DNA from: Phytoseiulus persimilis
Taxonomy: Eukaryota; Arthropoda; Arachnida; Mesostigmata; Phytoseiidae
Assembly (NCBI GenBank): GCA_037576195.1
Contig: CM075102.1
Location: forward strand, 48,046,745-48,110,744
Length of the DNA stretch: 64,000 nucleotides
Reading direction: 5' to 3'
Position numbers and translations under genes: made by a program. Each line of letters begins with the position of its first letter. Positions within the stretch are counted from its first letter, which is position 1. Below, piece after piece: positions 13,694 through 26,356 of this stretch. The notes under the pieces were generated by a model. It saw only the letters and a list, made by a program, of their open reading frames with translations, had not been told where the DNA came from and searched no databases.

Positions 13694-15890
13694 GCGGGGC
13701 GGTTCCGAGTTCTCGTGAACCTATGAGTTCTCTATTTTTCCTTTATAGGGGCAGCCCGGTTAGCCTTTTGTGTTTGAAATCTGTTGAACTTCATGTAGCC
13801 ATATCATCTGAACGTTTTCTTGTAAAACATTCCACGCGACGAATGATCACTCCTATCGATAACGACAGAGAGACGGTCAATGAGACTCGATTCTGGAGGC
13901 TCAAGCGCTCCTCTTTGACAACCGCGTTGAAGATCATAATTTTTCGGCTCTGAATCCTCGAAAACTGTGAGCTTCCGAGGGGATGGTCGCGGCAGATTCC
14001 ACTGAAGAGCTCATGACCTTCTGATCCAAAAAGTTTCCAGAGGGGATTTCCATGCAAAATAAGTGCGGTGTCTCAGGAGTTAATGATTCAGCGAGGCCGA
14101 CGCTGACCATGCCATGTGCATTCTCGGATTCCGGAGCGGGTAATCCAAGACACTTGTATCCGTTGGACGCGATTTCCTCGAGAAGGAGCCGTAAAACCCA
14201 CTGACCAACCATTCTGCTCACTGCAGCCACGCCCACGGAACCGGAAGCAACCGGAACTTTCTCCGTGTTCCTCGAATAGCGACTCTTGGAATAATACTCA
14301 TCTGGTCAGGGTGCGTCTGGAGGCAAGAAGACGTTCTTGCTCTTGGAACCTTGAGGATTGGGATTCGTCGAGAACGAATGAAAGTCTCCAGGAATCGGCG
14401 GTGAGACGACATTCTCCTCCCGGTTATCGTTTCCCTGGGCGAAGTTTTCATCGATATTTCTGAATCAATATCACTCTATAGCTCCACGAGGACACGAAAT
14501 TTCCGAGAGACGTGGTCATTTCGTCCGACCATGATCCCCGTCGGTGACCCAACACTCGAAAGAAGTTCTCCCGAGATGTCTGAACCGATCTCTTCCGGGC
14601 TGGGAAGTCCGTTGTCGTGCCTATCCGAGCGGAAAATTCGATCAAACCCGCACCGATCATACAGCTTTCAGAGTTCGAGGTTGAAGGACGGGAATATATT
14701 CTCGACAGCGTCCGATGATGGTGAGGCAAGATAAATAATTGTTCGCAAGCAGCGGGTTCACCCAATGGCAAATCCGAGGAGATTTCCCCGACGAGGAACG
14801 GTCTGACTTCTCACCGAGCGCCATTCGTGGGGATTATCCGTTGGAAGCCCCCTCGGAAGACCCCATTCCGGGCAATAAACTTGTGTGGGGCGCGCGCAAA
14901 ACTCGTGTGCTTGTCTTCCGAGTCCCTGGATTCGATTCCATACGATCCCGCACATTCGTTCCAATCTGACGTTGAGCACTCAAAGCGCCTCAGGAGCCGC
15001 CGCGATTTTCTCAGTTGCAGCAAAATCCAGAGTCTCCGGCGCAAAATTCCAAAAGGTTTTGCCGTTGCGGTCGTCGAGCGGAAATTCCGTTGCGTCGAAT
15101 TAATCGGCTTGCGTGGATTTCCCGAGGCCGCGCTGATTGTCATTCTCGACGACTGCTTCTTATCAAGCCTATGGCCAACGACTCATCACAGATTCATTCA
15201 ATCAGTGCGGCCTCTCGGACGGTGGCTGGACAACGGTGTCACGTGGTCAGACTGCAACAGAAGATTCGTTAGGGCTCGTGGAGTCGACGCAGTCTTGCTT
15301 TGCTTTGTTTAAAAGGCAGGAAGGGCCTTCTCAGGCCAACAAGGCGGGTGGTGCTCATGGGAACTGACATGTATTGGATGCGAACCTCCACGGATGGGTT
15401 CCTGCTATGTTTTAGTCAGAATCATCCACCATATACGCCAATCAGTAAACTCGGAATCTGCGCTCTTTGTCTCTGACGAGTGAAATGCGTCTCGCTCTCG
15501 ATTGGGGATTCCGAAGGCCGTGCCTTAAATATTAACAAGTTTCCACATTTGGTAAAATGATTAGCTTATCAGCAGGCTTCTCGGCTAAACTCAATCAATG
15601 ATGGCGTTGCTCAGGCCGCTGCCATGAAGCTATAGCATGGTAATTGTACGATTATAAGCGCCCGGAATCCAACTAGATGGCACACCCTCCGAGGGAAAAA
15701 GTCGTTCCACTGCTGCAAAGAAAGGAGTCAGGGGGGAAATTTTCCCGCTAAAAGAAAGTAGCTGGAGACGATCAGCCCGCCATTGAGAACGCCACGACAA
15801 TGAGCTACATATTGCTTCAACATCTGTGACTCCGAAGTTTTCGCTCGGTTCGAGATAAAAGTCACTCTGTTTCTGTGCTCGAACGAGCAG

Positions 15891-16341
15891 AGACCCGGAA
15901 CTCGCGAAAAACCTTCCCTTTGAAACCGACCAGGCATGCTCTCGGTCGCCCGTTAAAGAGTTGCTGCAGGAGTGTCTGTGTCAAATGTGAGTCAATTTTT
16001 CACACTGCAGCGGCCGGTCACTGAACAAGTTTCCGTATTCTCTCGCGAAAGCCCCTCCCACTTCTGCGTGTTTCAGAAAACTCGGGGAAATTCCATCCGT
16101 CGCTCCAATCATAGCATTCGCGTGGGACGTGAATCAGACCGTGAGAGTGGAACGGCGACCACGACGTTTACACGCATTGCGGCCATTGGAGCGCATCTGA
16201 GAACTTACGCGAGGAGAAAAAACTCAAGTTTCGTGATGAGTTGAACTTCAGACAAACAAAACAAGTTCCACGAGCGCCGTCGAGTCCGTGTCTTCCAATG
16301 GCGTCGAAGGCCATGATTGTTGCGATGCAAAGGATATGTGA
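15891..16341 (+). CDS. Candidate three-exon 3' end of an unassigned gene
   Basis: Three plus-strand exons join with consistent phases: 15891-15986, 16077-16140 and 16252-16341, ending at a TGA. The acceptors are GAGCAG, TTTCAG and CTTCAG and the donors are GTGAGT and GTGAGA. The joined peptide of about 83 residues contains the segments NLPFETDQACSRSP, VKELLQECLCQ and PSVAPIIAFAWDVNQT, and ends in a Ser/Val/Asp-rich tail. I do not recognise a family. The first exon begins in phase 2, so at least one upstream exon is missing, and I did not find it between 15.4 and 15.9 kb. The short exons and correct phases favour a real gene, but this rests on splice logic alone. Confidence 0.4.
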
Positions 16342-19300
16342 GCAAAACACCGGCAAATCGAGCAACAGCTGACTGCTTTCAGTGGTTAGATCTGGGAGGC
16401 GTTCGGCGGATTGCAGTTGAACCTCGATAAGGTTAAATGCATCCGATCGCCGCTACAGACCAGGTGACCGCCATTAGCCTAATGAAAGCTCGTTCGCTCC
16501 TACGAGGAGGCCGATGGCCGGTCTGCGGCCGATCCTGCTCTGCGACTGGCTCTTCTAACCGTCGCGACGGTTTTGCGGCGATCTCGCAACCCGCTCGACC
16601 CGCGAGACGCCTCGACCGGGGTAGGGACGAACTAAACTACGAATGGGTCGCTGCGGAGAGGAATTATCGAGCTGTCGCCATCATGATGAAGTAGTCGGGG
16701 AGCAAGCGAGCCGTGCATCCGATTGACGCGGGAATCGTGTGTCGGCGGACTTGGACACCGATCAACGGCCACGCGATCCGCTACCTCCAGAGAGCTCGGC
16801 TTGAGCGGGATTCTCGCTTCAGGAACTCGGAGGCAGATGACTTCCGAACACTTGGATTTCAGCTGTCGGAAGTCGACGGAATTCATGAGGATCCGCGGGA
16901 AGCCGGGATTGAACCCTCCGCGAGCTGAGATCTCGAACTCGAGGCGAAGACCCGATACACCGCAACAAGGGGTTATTCGAGAAACGAAATACGACGAAAT
17001 GAGCTCTGAGACGAGGACTCTCGCATAGTGAAGAGAACTCTTCCCCAGGGGAATCCAGAGCTAAACGTCGGAAATCGTCGGCAATGCTCGCAACGACGAA
17101 TCGTTAAGAGCCCGTGATCGATCGATGACTTGACAAATGGCTCATCTATTCCCATTCTGGCTGTTCTCGGAAACGCTTATGGAACTCTTGGTGTTCCGCT
17201 GAGGACACAGAGTGATGACACGACAGAGCCTCGTTGTTCGTCGAGGGCACAAGATGCCGTTCGCGGCCGTGGCCATCCCCAAGGCGGGAGCTCTCGGTGG
17301 GTCTCGGCTCGTGGGCCAACCACGATGGAAGATGAATTATCTGTCGATCAGCGTATAACTCAAGGAACCCAGTCGCAGGCTTGAAGCTGGCTGCTGAGAA
17401 ACACTGGAGACGTGGTCGCTGCGTCCTGAGTAGAAACGAAACCCTTAGTCGGCCCGAAACGAAAACTCGTTGATCCAGAACACGAAGTGCTCTGCAGATG
17501 CAAATATTGGCCAGCGGATCTGGTGACCGGCAGCTCTTGGATTTGCCCGTCCGCAGCAGAGCACCCTCGCGGAGACAGAACACCGCGGTCGCAGACCCCC
17601 TGGCCTGAAAACGAGAGTTCGGCATCGATGCTCATCAAGAGGAAATTCGCGCTCGACAGCTCGAGCAGGGAATTCGTCGCTATCCGCGCTCGGACTCGCT
17701 TGACGCGGAATCGTTCAAGATCCGAGCGAGAAGTCATATCCGAGCAACCGCGGACCCTTCAGAGAGATCGCTCTCAAGCAGAGGAAGAAGAAAGGCGAAC
17801 CTGATCGGAATCGAGAACGAACGAACGAACGATTGATTGCTCGTAGCAACGCCTCGCATCGGACCGCGAGGACTCCTCACGACGGGAAGCTAGAGTGTCT
17901 CGTTCGAATTATTCTGTCCAATCGAGATCCTCATCAAGCGTGCTTCCCAATCCGCCTTCTGCACTCTACGAGCGGAGGGCACCGTAGCAAAACATTTCCA
18001 CGCTCATCCGTAACTCATTTCGAAGTTTTTCGGAGCTCAACCGCTCGGAATCGGGAATTCTCTGTCGATGCTCCTTGGCGTTTCTCCTAAGCTCACACTC
18101 CGGCCCCCTGTGAAACTTTTTCGAAGCTCCAAAAATAGTTCGGCCAAGTTTCGTCGTGTGGGCCAGCGGGAAATACAACGACACAGGCAGCAACTACGAC
18201 TCGTGAAGTCAGCGACGTCGCTGACGTATCCCTTCTGAGAATCGTTATTTGATTGAAGGGTTTCTTCGCTTCTGCTTTCATTCTCACTTCTATTTCTTGC
18301 TCCCTCTCCCGCTTCCGCTCGGCGTTTCTCCCTGGCTCGCTCCCCTCAATCGTCTTGTCCTCGTTCCAGTTCGTCTGCATCGGCGGAGCCTCTCCGGCCG
18401 GAGGGAAAAACAAAGAACGAGAGCTCAGGGAAAACTGTCCACTCCGAGCAGCGGGATCGTCGTGCGAGCGGGTCTCCTTCCGTCGAGTCATCAACACTTG
18501 CCGCGATGTCTTCGTATGGGAGCGAGGAAGTTGTCACGCGATCTGTCATGGTGTGACCGGAACAGAGAACGGGCAACTCGCACGGCTGTCTAGAAAAGCA
18601 ATTAGTTCGATCCGACACAGGAGACTCCAACACAATCGCGCCTCCTCCCGTAAACTGAACAATACTACTCGCGAGGCTTGGATAAGGACCAAGAATGAAA
18701 TTGGCCAACTCTGTTTCGAGTATTCCTCGGTCCCTTCGGCGGGCGGAAGCCGAGCGGAACTTCTCCCTTGAAATTATTCTCAATGAAATTCGAGTTACCC
18801 AGAATTCCGGGCGGAACCTTTGTCTGCCGATCACGTTGACTCGACAGCCCTTCATCCCAAGACGGACATCGCGATGAAAGGAGCCTGTGTTTGCGAACAA
18901 AGTTCTCTAAGAAGCTGCTCAACTGAGAAGCTTATGTACATTCGCAAGTCAGGAAGCGCTGTTTCAATATTCGCACTGCTCATTACGGCCGTTGCTCAGA
19001 GTCGCGCTGTTGGAGTCCCACAGTTTGATGCGAGCTGCGTTTGCCGAGGGGTTTGAGGTTCGACAGCGCGTGATATCCGAAGTAAACAAGCTGGATTCTT
19101 GGCCGAATCCGCCGACGTGGAGCGACCGGGGAGAACGTTTCTCCGAGAACTCTAACGCGGCGCCCATGACTCAGTTCCGGTCGCGCCTGCGAGAAGCCGC
19201 CGGAACGCATATAATCAAAGCGGTGACGAGGGGACTTCGTTCGAGTCGCGAAAGCGCGAGCAGATCTCATCATCGCTTTGATCGTTGAGCGGAGTCATCT

Positions 19301-22206
19301 CTGGGTCAAAAATAAACTCGGCCTCCCTCGCAAGTCCGAACCTCACGGTGAAGCCCCACAACCGGGTAGCCGGTCCCCTGCTCAGCCCGCGTCGAGTGTC
19401 GTGGACAGCGCGAGCCGCACGCCGAGCCGTTCGTCTCGACGAGAGACGAAAAAGTTAGAGAGCTCCGGCAATCGATGATCCGGGGTCGATCGAGTTGACA
19501 TCAACACAGTTTATGTCTAATACTCGTTTCGCAACGCGTTGATTGCGCAAACGCCGCCGAACAGAATCCGCGCACAGAAATCGCTCACCACCGAGAGGAG
19601 GAAAACCTAATTGGTCTGGACGCAGTTGTTGACGGCTGGTGTAGCGAAAGCGTTGCGAATTAGACCGTCATGGGAACGTTGGCCGCGTTGGTGTATTCCA
19701 TCGGATGAATGGTGCGGCGAACTGGCTCCGCTTCTACACCCTGGTGGGTTGTTAGTCTAATTGATGTCGCTCCGGACGAACGAACCGAAGGGTGAAACGA
19801 CGTAAGAACACAGGAACATACCGAAACGAGCCGACCACGTCGTTGCGGCCCGAGAGGCCACGTGCCGAGATGGGAGTTCCCGCTCCGAAAGCGCCACCCG
19901 TCATTCTCCAAGATGCGCTACATGCTTCGATCGCGAACGGCGAGCGCTCTCGAGGGCGTTCGCGAATCTGGTCAAGGTCCCGTTTCCGAAATCGCTCACG
20001 CGCTCCAGGGTCCTCCAGGGCTGTAGGTTTTTTCGGATCCGGGAATCCAATGAGAGCAGGAATAATCCGGCTCATGAATAGGGGAACGGAAAGATGCCCC
20101 GAAGGAAGTCTGGAACGGACACGAAGAAAATTTGACGTCTACCTCGTTATCTATCTCTCGCGGAACCGCTTGGGTGGCGTGTCGTAAAAAGTTCTGCGAG
20201 AGCCGTTTTAAAACGAGTCGGCTTATGTATTCTCACGGCTCCCGGGCGTCCCGGATGGTCCTTGAAGTTTGAGCCAACTTACTTGATCCCAACCATGGCT
20301 GGCTGCCTGACTTGATAAACGTTCTGGAGCTGACGGTTCGCGAATTCGCAAATGTCCCCAGCAGAGGGTTGGGGTCTTTCCTCCTTGGATTGTCCTAAAA
20401 CTGTGACTTGCTGCAAATCGGGATGCGCTTTGGATCATGCATTCTTTTTCGCTCGCAAGCAAGCAAGCAGTGTGGCAGTCGATTCTGCGAGAGCTCATGA
20501 ATGGTTCGAGCTGGCTGCCGAGCACGGTATTCGTGGCCAGGTTGGGTCGAATCGAGGGCGAAAATTGAATCAGAGACACTTTGTTGCTCGAATCCCTCCC
20601 GCGTCGGGAAGACTTGGGTGGATTCCCCAATTTTGCATCAAATACCTTGACAATTTCGACGAGGTGAAGGCTCCGAACGTTCCGAGAATGCTCGGCTCGC
20701 TTCTCGTAATGAAAAGCTTCGATGGCTGGCGCATAAAACCACAAAACGCTCAACTAATCACGCGCGCTTTAGAGCGACCTTTTGTTCCCTCTTTTTCCTG
20801 CTCCAGCAGAAGGGTGAGTTTCGCAAGACCAGTCGAGCTGCAGGCATCAGGCGAAAGCGCATCTTTACGACTGTTTCTTCTGCTGATCTTGCTCTTCTGA
20901 ATTCAAATGCCGGCTTTGGAAAGTTGTGATCGTCATCGAATTTCAAACAACTGATGACACCACGATAGAAATAAAATGGAAAAACGTGTGTGGTCTCCTC
21001 CCGCCTCCCGAAGCTTCAGCCAGACAGCACCATTATAGTGGCGCTGATGCATCGTGGGCGCTCCAGCGAGTATCCGGCAAAGATACGCTCGCGGCTTCGA
21101 GCTTGCTCCGCCGCACAAGATGTCGCTGAGCAGGGAAATAAAGCAAGATCGTGTACTATAAATATCCAGCGAAACCGCAGCGACTGCCAAGAACAAGAGC
21201 TAATGGCCCGGTGTCTCCTCTCGAAATGGGATTCGCGGTGCAATGCTCGCGAGTATCGAACGTCGTCGCAGAAAATACGTGGGAAGCCCAGGCAATAACA
21301 GGAGGGCAAGAGAATGCTCCGGAGAAGCGAATGACTTCATGTCCAGTTCATGCCTTACCTCTCGACATCGAACTGGCCGGACAATGGTCCTCATCGTTCT
21401 CTGTGTCTATCTCTGTTTGTCACAAAAGAAGCCGCCCGTGATGTTTTGCGAAGTCTCGTAAAGGGTGCTCGTTCCGTTAGCGACCTCAAGTGAAGCGTTG
21501 AGTCGCTTCCAGAACCTCTGTTTGAACTGCGGTGCATTCGAGTAGACGACACAGCTCACGAATCAATGTTATCGAGATAAAGTCGGGCCCTTGTGGTTCC
21601 TACAGGCACTTCTAGGTGCAGTCCGATTGATTCAGTACCGAGTACCGATTCAATAGAGAGGCCATCTCGGGCTCAGCTGGAGATGGAACCCGAAACTCGC
21701 AGTTCGAACGACAATTCCCGACAAGGTCCTCGAACGTGCTTCGAGGCTTGATATGATTTCGAATTCCGAAAGATATCGTGGAGATGTGGATTTTCCCACG
21801 TCTCTAGTTTACGTCACGTCATGGCACTCCGTAATGAGCCACCGCGGTGGATTTCCCGCGTCTGCCGTCATTCCCGAGCCTTGGAACCTATTTTCCTCGG
21901 ACTTCCATGTCTGCCATACTCCGGGATGTTGATGAGATGTCGAGCAGAGAATCGGGGAGGAGCCGCCTCTTTACTCTTGTATACTCCGTGAAGAATGCCT
22001 TCGACCTGCGACACATATTGTAAGAGATCGTAGCATATATAGTTGAGCTCGAATCATCGAATTCGAAGAGAGGGAGTTAAAATCGGGCTACTGTATGATC
22101 CCGATGATTCACACCTCAGATGATTCGGATTCCCGAAAAACAGCGCTCCAATCTCAATATGAGCCGCCACTGTTTTGAAGTTCCACATATTCTACTGTTG
22201 CACATA
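16342..22206. other. No supported gene
   Basis: Open frames of up to about 180 codons occur on both strands, for example near 17.1-17.7, 18.3-18.9 and 20.2-20.9 kb, but they are Arg/Ser-rich and mutually overlapping. A minus-strand donor GTAAGT at about 20281 follows a short protein-like stretch, but no full exon chain could be assembled. A short reverse-transcriptase-like string at about 16409-16475 is discussed under the rejected items. Confidence 0.35.
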
Positions 22207-22524
22207 CAGTACAACCTCGATTATTTCAACTGATTGATGCAAAAAAAAGTTGAAATAATCGGAAGTTGAAATAATCGAGAGATGACAAAATCAACCACAT
22301 TCTTGGACTCCGCAACCGATTCGGGGGTGGGAGTCCGAGTTGGAACGCTAATATATTGACGATGGAAGATTTTGAACTATGGATTCATCTTCCAAATGAA
22401 AATACGCTTTCGCTCGACATCCTTCGCCCTGTTCCGCAGAGTTGAAATAATCGAGGTTGAAATGCGAAAAGTTGAAATAATCAAAGTTGAAATAATCGGG
22501 GTTGAAATAATCGAGGTTGTACTG
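22207..22524. mobile_element. Pogo/Tigger-like MITE (318 bp)
   Basis: The element begins CAGTACAACCTCGATTATTT and ends with the exact inverse, giving perfect terminal inverted repeats of 24 bp. It is flanked on both sides by TA, the target duplication used by Tc1/mariner and pogo transposons. Terminal repeats starting CAGT and containing an ACCTCGATTAT block are typical of pogo/Tigger families (established knowledge). There is no transposase gene inside, so it is non-autonomous. Inside the right end is a perfectly periodic 15-bp array, listed separately. It lies within otherwise unassigned sequence. Confidence 0.88.
22441..22515 (+). repeat. Five-unit 15-bp tandem array inside the MITE
   Basis: Five consecutive 15-bp units each start GTTGAA, at 22441, 22456, 22471, 22486 and 22501. 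Four share the core GTTGAAATAATC and the second is diverged. The last unit forms part of the terminal inverted repeat. Two further copies of the core sit near the left end at about 22249 and 22265. Repeated subterminal motifs of this kind often serve as transposase binding sites; that role here is inference. Confidence 0.9.
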
Positions 22525-25078
22525 TATTGTATTCATCCGCATCCGCATGTTTTTTTCTTTATTTTGGAAGTGGGACTCAGCGTTGTCTCGCAACGTATAG
22601 GCATTCTGAAGCTTGTTCCAAGGAATCACCCAGAAACTGCGGTCCGTAATTTCCAAACGCATCCTCGCCCAAACCGTGACGAATCGAGATTCTCGTGCAT
22701 CAGTCCACAGTAGATTGGTCAGCAGCTGCTGCTCCCACACTAAAGATCGAAGATTACCCTTTAAATCGGCTCTCGGCTCAAAAAAGGTTGTGCGCCCCAA
22801 CCAGTTTTTTTCCCAGTGAAATTGACATGGTCGAGAAGACGGCTCAGTTGCATCGTCTCATCCCATAAGCGAACAAATGTGCATTGTGACAGTGCCTGGC
22901 CATCGGCTACGCTCGTGCCTCGGCTTGCTAATCTCCATCCCTCAAGAGACCTCACTCCCGATTGGAACTCCCGACGCGTTTCCGCCCCGGCCTCTTCTTG
23001 GTGTAATTAGGACGGGCGCTCAGAACGAGAATACGGCCGAACCATGATCCTGTTCAGCCGGGTGGGAGCAATCCTTCGTTCCCGCAAGAGATCGACGGCA
23101 TGACGACAGAACTTTCAGCGATTTCGTTTTTAGCGATTTGGGAAGAGCAGGAGGTCAGACTGGCGCTTGGGGCCGGTCGTGATAGCACGATTTCCTTGCC
23201 TCAGATGCGCAATGGAGCTCTAAAACACACACTTTTTTCTCTCTAGAAGAATCGGGAAAGAGAGGAAAGAAGCTCGACCAATTTTCTTTCAGTCCACCAA
23301 CCTCGCTTCGAGTCTTCGATGTGTGGAGCTCTCCTTTGAAGAGATGCTCAAATCGTAGACCTCAGCCCGTAGACCTGCGTCACCGAACCGGGAATTCGAC
23401 CCGTCAAAACGCAGTTAGAGGACGATATGGGTTCGGATGCGCAGAGTTCAAATTCAATGGTTGCGCATGAGAAACCCTATCTTCAAATTCGTATTCTAGA
23501 AACGGTGGAGGACTTTCGATTTGATTAGCGGCTGCTTTACAGACAGGTGTCCTCAGAAAACTACCGATTCTGATGACGTCAATCGGAACACTGCGGGAGT
23601 GGCTCGTAGCGGCGGGGCTTGCGGCTCCTCTGTGCTGAGCTTTGAGGTGAACCGAAAGACTTTCCCGAATTGTAAGACTGGAAAAACAAGAGCCTCCGCG
23701 CCCTTCCCTCTGGAGTGGGACGTTCATCGCAGCACTCAAATAAATATCTTCGGACAGTGATGACCGAGGACAATTCCAGCCAATGATTGGCCATCAATCC
23801 ATGAATCTCACGACAGTGGCGAAGACGACTGCCCACGTGCACGATACCTGGGACGCTTTTATGATGTCTGGTCAAACGCGAATAATGGGACGGTCCGAAT
23901 GAGGGTTTTTTGATGGCGGTTTCGGCGCTCGACCTAGAACGTCACTGATATCAGTGCGAACCGAACAGCCCTCTATATACACCATCTCCATTCCATCACT
24001 CGGTCGACAAGCTTCTCGGAATCCCGTATTGCTGCCGCTGCTGCGGCGGAGTTCGGGTTCTCCCCGAATAGAAAATGTGACCAAAAATTCATTGCTGCCG
24101 ATTCTTAGGCACCTCATCACTGAAATTTGTTGTCGAGAAACGATACGTCAACATAGATCCGACTTGTTTGCAGCGCCGTGTGCGACACACAACAACCGGC
24201 CATGGCAGATTCCGAGTCAGACGCCTCGAGGCTCAGCTCGTCTCCCACGCTGACAATCTCCTATTTTTAGCACTCCTATCATGCGGACTCTGCGAGACAG
24301 CATCAATATTGGAGACAACATTCAAACCGCGGGGGAGTGCTCTTGATGCGGGCTCTTAGGGCAACCCGATAAAAGTGGAGTTCAATCACGCGCTGTTGGG
24401 ACATTTCACTGTGGCGGTCCTGGATTCCCAAGCTCGACAGGCTGCGATCAGTGCCCCGATGTCCACTGGTGCTCGTTCCTGGGGCTATTCGCGTACCTTA
24501 CTCGCCAAACATCAGAAAACGGGCCGAAACCACCGACCCGAGGTCAGCTTCACGGGTTCCCCGCATCGAGCTGGCTCGTGGATGTTGAGTAACCACAGTT
24601 CACGTGTAGAGCTGAGAACATTTTACTTTCCGTATCAAGAATCGTTATGGATCAGTTTGTTCGAAGCCGGTTACAGCATCGGGCTACCTGGAATCGACGG
24701 AAAAGTCGGATCGGACGGAAACACAGAAGATTTGACACGCCGCTGTATGGTTGCCCTTCCCATATGACCTTCGTAGCGAGTATATAAAAATGATGGATTG
24801 CGAACTTCTAGTTCTGAGATCCTCCGATCAACATGTTCACTCAGGGCATCTGTGCGGTCTTATAGTGTAAGAAGAAAGCAACGGCTGGTGTTCGGAAGCC
24901 AGTATTAGAGCTCGATTCTCACCCTCCCATGTGTTTGCCTCGTTCTCAGCAACAGTGATATTCCTCAGCTCTTGCTGGACACGATTGAGGAAATCTTCAG
25001 CGAGGGAGCAACGCAGGCCAGCGCACCTCGCCAGGCTTAACACCGGGACTTGATCCTCGTAAGCCACACTACCCGAAC
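22525..25078. other. No supported gene
   Basis: Minus frames at 22955-22761 and 22800-22550 read as protein-like but belong to different frames, and the MITE interrupts the second. A minus frame at 25067-24837 contains a helical stretch followed by a plausible donor (GTGAGA), but no partner exon was found. I call none of them. Confidence 0.35.
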
Positions 25079-25115
25079 GATCTCAGCGAGGGAAGATCTC
25101 AGCGACGGAAGATCT
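25079..25115 (+). repeat. 16-bp tandem repeat upstream of the GM2A-like gene
   Basis: GATCTCAGCGAGGGAA is followed directly by GATCTCAGCGACGGAA and then GATCT, giving about 2.3 copies of a 16-bp unit. It ends 42 bp upstream of the start codon at 25158, so it lies in the probable promoter or 5' leader. Confidence 0.8.
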
Positions 25116-25157
25116 ATAACGGTGCAAATCCATCACTTAACCCATGCATCGGGGACC

Positions 25158-26165
25158 ATGGAATATTTAGTGCTCCTCTGCCTCTTGACGGTAGCATCGG
25201 CCAGCACGGTCCGCTACAGGAAGTGTCGTACGTTATCAATTTTCCCGTCGCGGAACTTTCTTGATTATCACGGAAATATTCAGAGCATCCATCACTGAAC
25301 ATTCACATGCGTCGATTGCCTCCCGACTGCCATACATGCGTCTATCTCCGATCGGAGAACAAGATGCAAGATCTCAAAGTTGCGACGTTACCGGCGCTCG
25401 ACGTGTCACAATAAAAGCTAAATGAATGCAGCGACCTTGGAGCCTAAGACAGAGCTAAGGCTATTTGTGTGAATCGGCATTGTCTAGGCGCCAATGCAGT
25501 CTGTTCGTCCGACCATAGACAATCGATTTTCCCACTTCTATACAGATAACTCACTCTAACTTCCGTTGCAGCGTCGACACTTGATGGCTATGTTGAGGTT
25601 AACCGGATCGCCATCAAAGGTGAGATTCGACTGGCTTCACGCATCAAGGTGGACGCTGATGCTAGAATCGTGACAGAAATCCCCAAAGGATCGAAGATGT
25701 CCCTAAGAATTGACAGAGTCGTAAATTTCCTCGGCCAACACCACATCAAAATACCTTGCATTCAAAGCGTCGGTTCTTGGTGAGTTGTGAACGATCGATT
25801 CTCGGCCAGATTCATTGGAAGGGGTTTCTAAGCACAGTTCGAATTGATTTGACGCAGAGAAAGGTTACAGTAACCGATTATTCTCGCAGTACTCACGACT
25901 TGTGCGACCTGCTCGCACAGAGCGGAACCTCTCCTGCAAACTTCAATTATTGCGCTTTTTGGCCAAAGGTAAACCTCAATTTTGCATGTGTTTTGAACCC
26001 GAACGCTGGAACTCAATCGAACTCTCCCAGCCTCCCCCCTCGGATCAGTGCTCGAAACGGAGCAAGTTTCTCTCGGTTGTCGATTTTCCTGAGCTAGTCA
26101 TGGCTGGAGAACCAAAAAAGTACCCGGCAGAATCCGTTCCCGTCCAGTTCTCAATATTTCTCTGA
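25158..26165 (+). CDS. GM2 ganglioside activator-like (ML-type lipid-binding) protein, with premature TGA
   Basis: Four exons join in frame: 25158-25227, 25572-25779, 25890-25968 and 26031-26165. A signal peptide (MEYLVLLCLLTVASAS) is followed by Cys 23 at the end of exon 1. Exons 2-3 encode the family hallmark IKIPC, then GSCTHDLCDLL, close to the GM2A motif of Ile-Pro-Cys, Gly-Ser-Cys and Cys-Asp. Exon 4 encodes DFPELVMAGE. GM2 activators extract glycolipids from membranes for lysosomal hydrolases; arthropod relatives bind lipids outside the cell (established knowledge). The frame stops at TGA 26163-26165, yet the next in-frame codons encode KLFGCIASLL, matching the last strand and last conserved cysteine of the family. 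The open frame then continues to a TAA at 26295-26297. The gene may therefore be truncated, a pseudogene, or affected by an unrecognised intron or sequence error. Confidence 0.85.
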
Positions 26166-26297
26166 AATGTCAAGCTCTTCGGTTGTATCGCATCATTGCT
26201 GTACACCGTCTCCGGTCACGGGAGCGATTTCTATCCTCGTCTATGTATGTGGAAATCGTTTTCACGACGGCGGATCGGGGATCTGACGTTGGGATAA
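26166..26297 (+). pseudogene. In-frame continuation of the GM2A-like domain beyond the TGA
   Basis: Immediately after the TGA, in the same frame, 43 codons are open to a TAA. The first ten include KLFGC at about 26172-26186 followed by a hydrophobic strand, as expected for the final strand and final cysteine of a GM2A fold. I found no intron that would skip the TGA: the only acceptor after it (GTCAAG) is in phase 0, and the possible phase-0 donors upstream are poor. Confidence 0.6.
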
Positions 26298-26356
26298 TCG
26301 GAGGAATTAGAGTTCGCACTCTCCATAGTAGGGAATACGTTTTCGGTTGACCACGG

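Noticed and set aside
16395-16480. Short reverse-transcriptase-like string (GGLQLNLDKVK) on the plus strand
   Set aside because: Only about ten residues resemble a non-LTR reverse transcriptase block. The frame is closed on both sides and no catalytic Asp-Asp motif is nearby.
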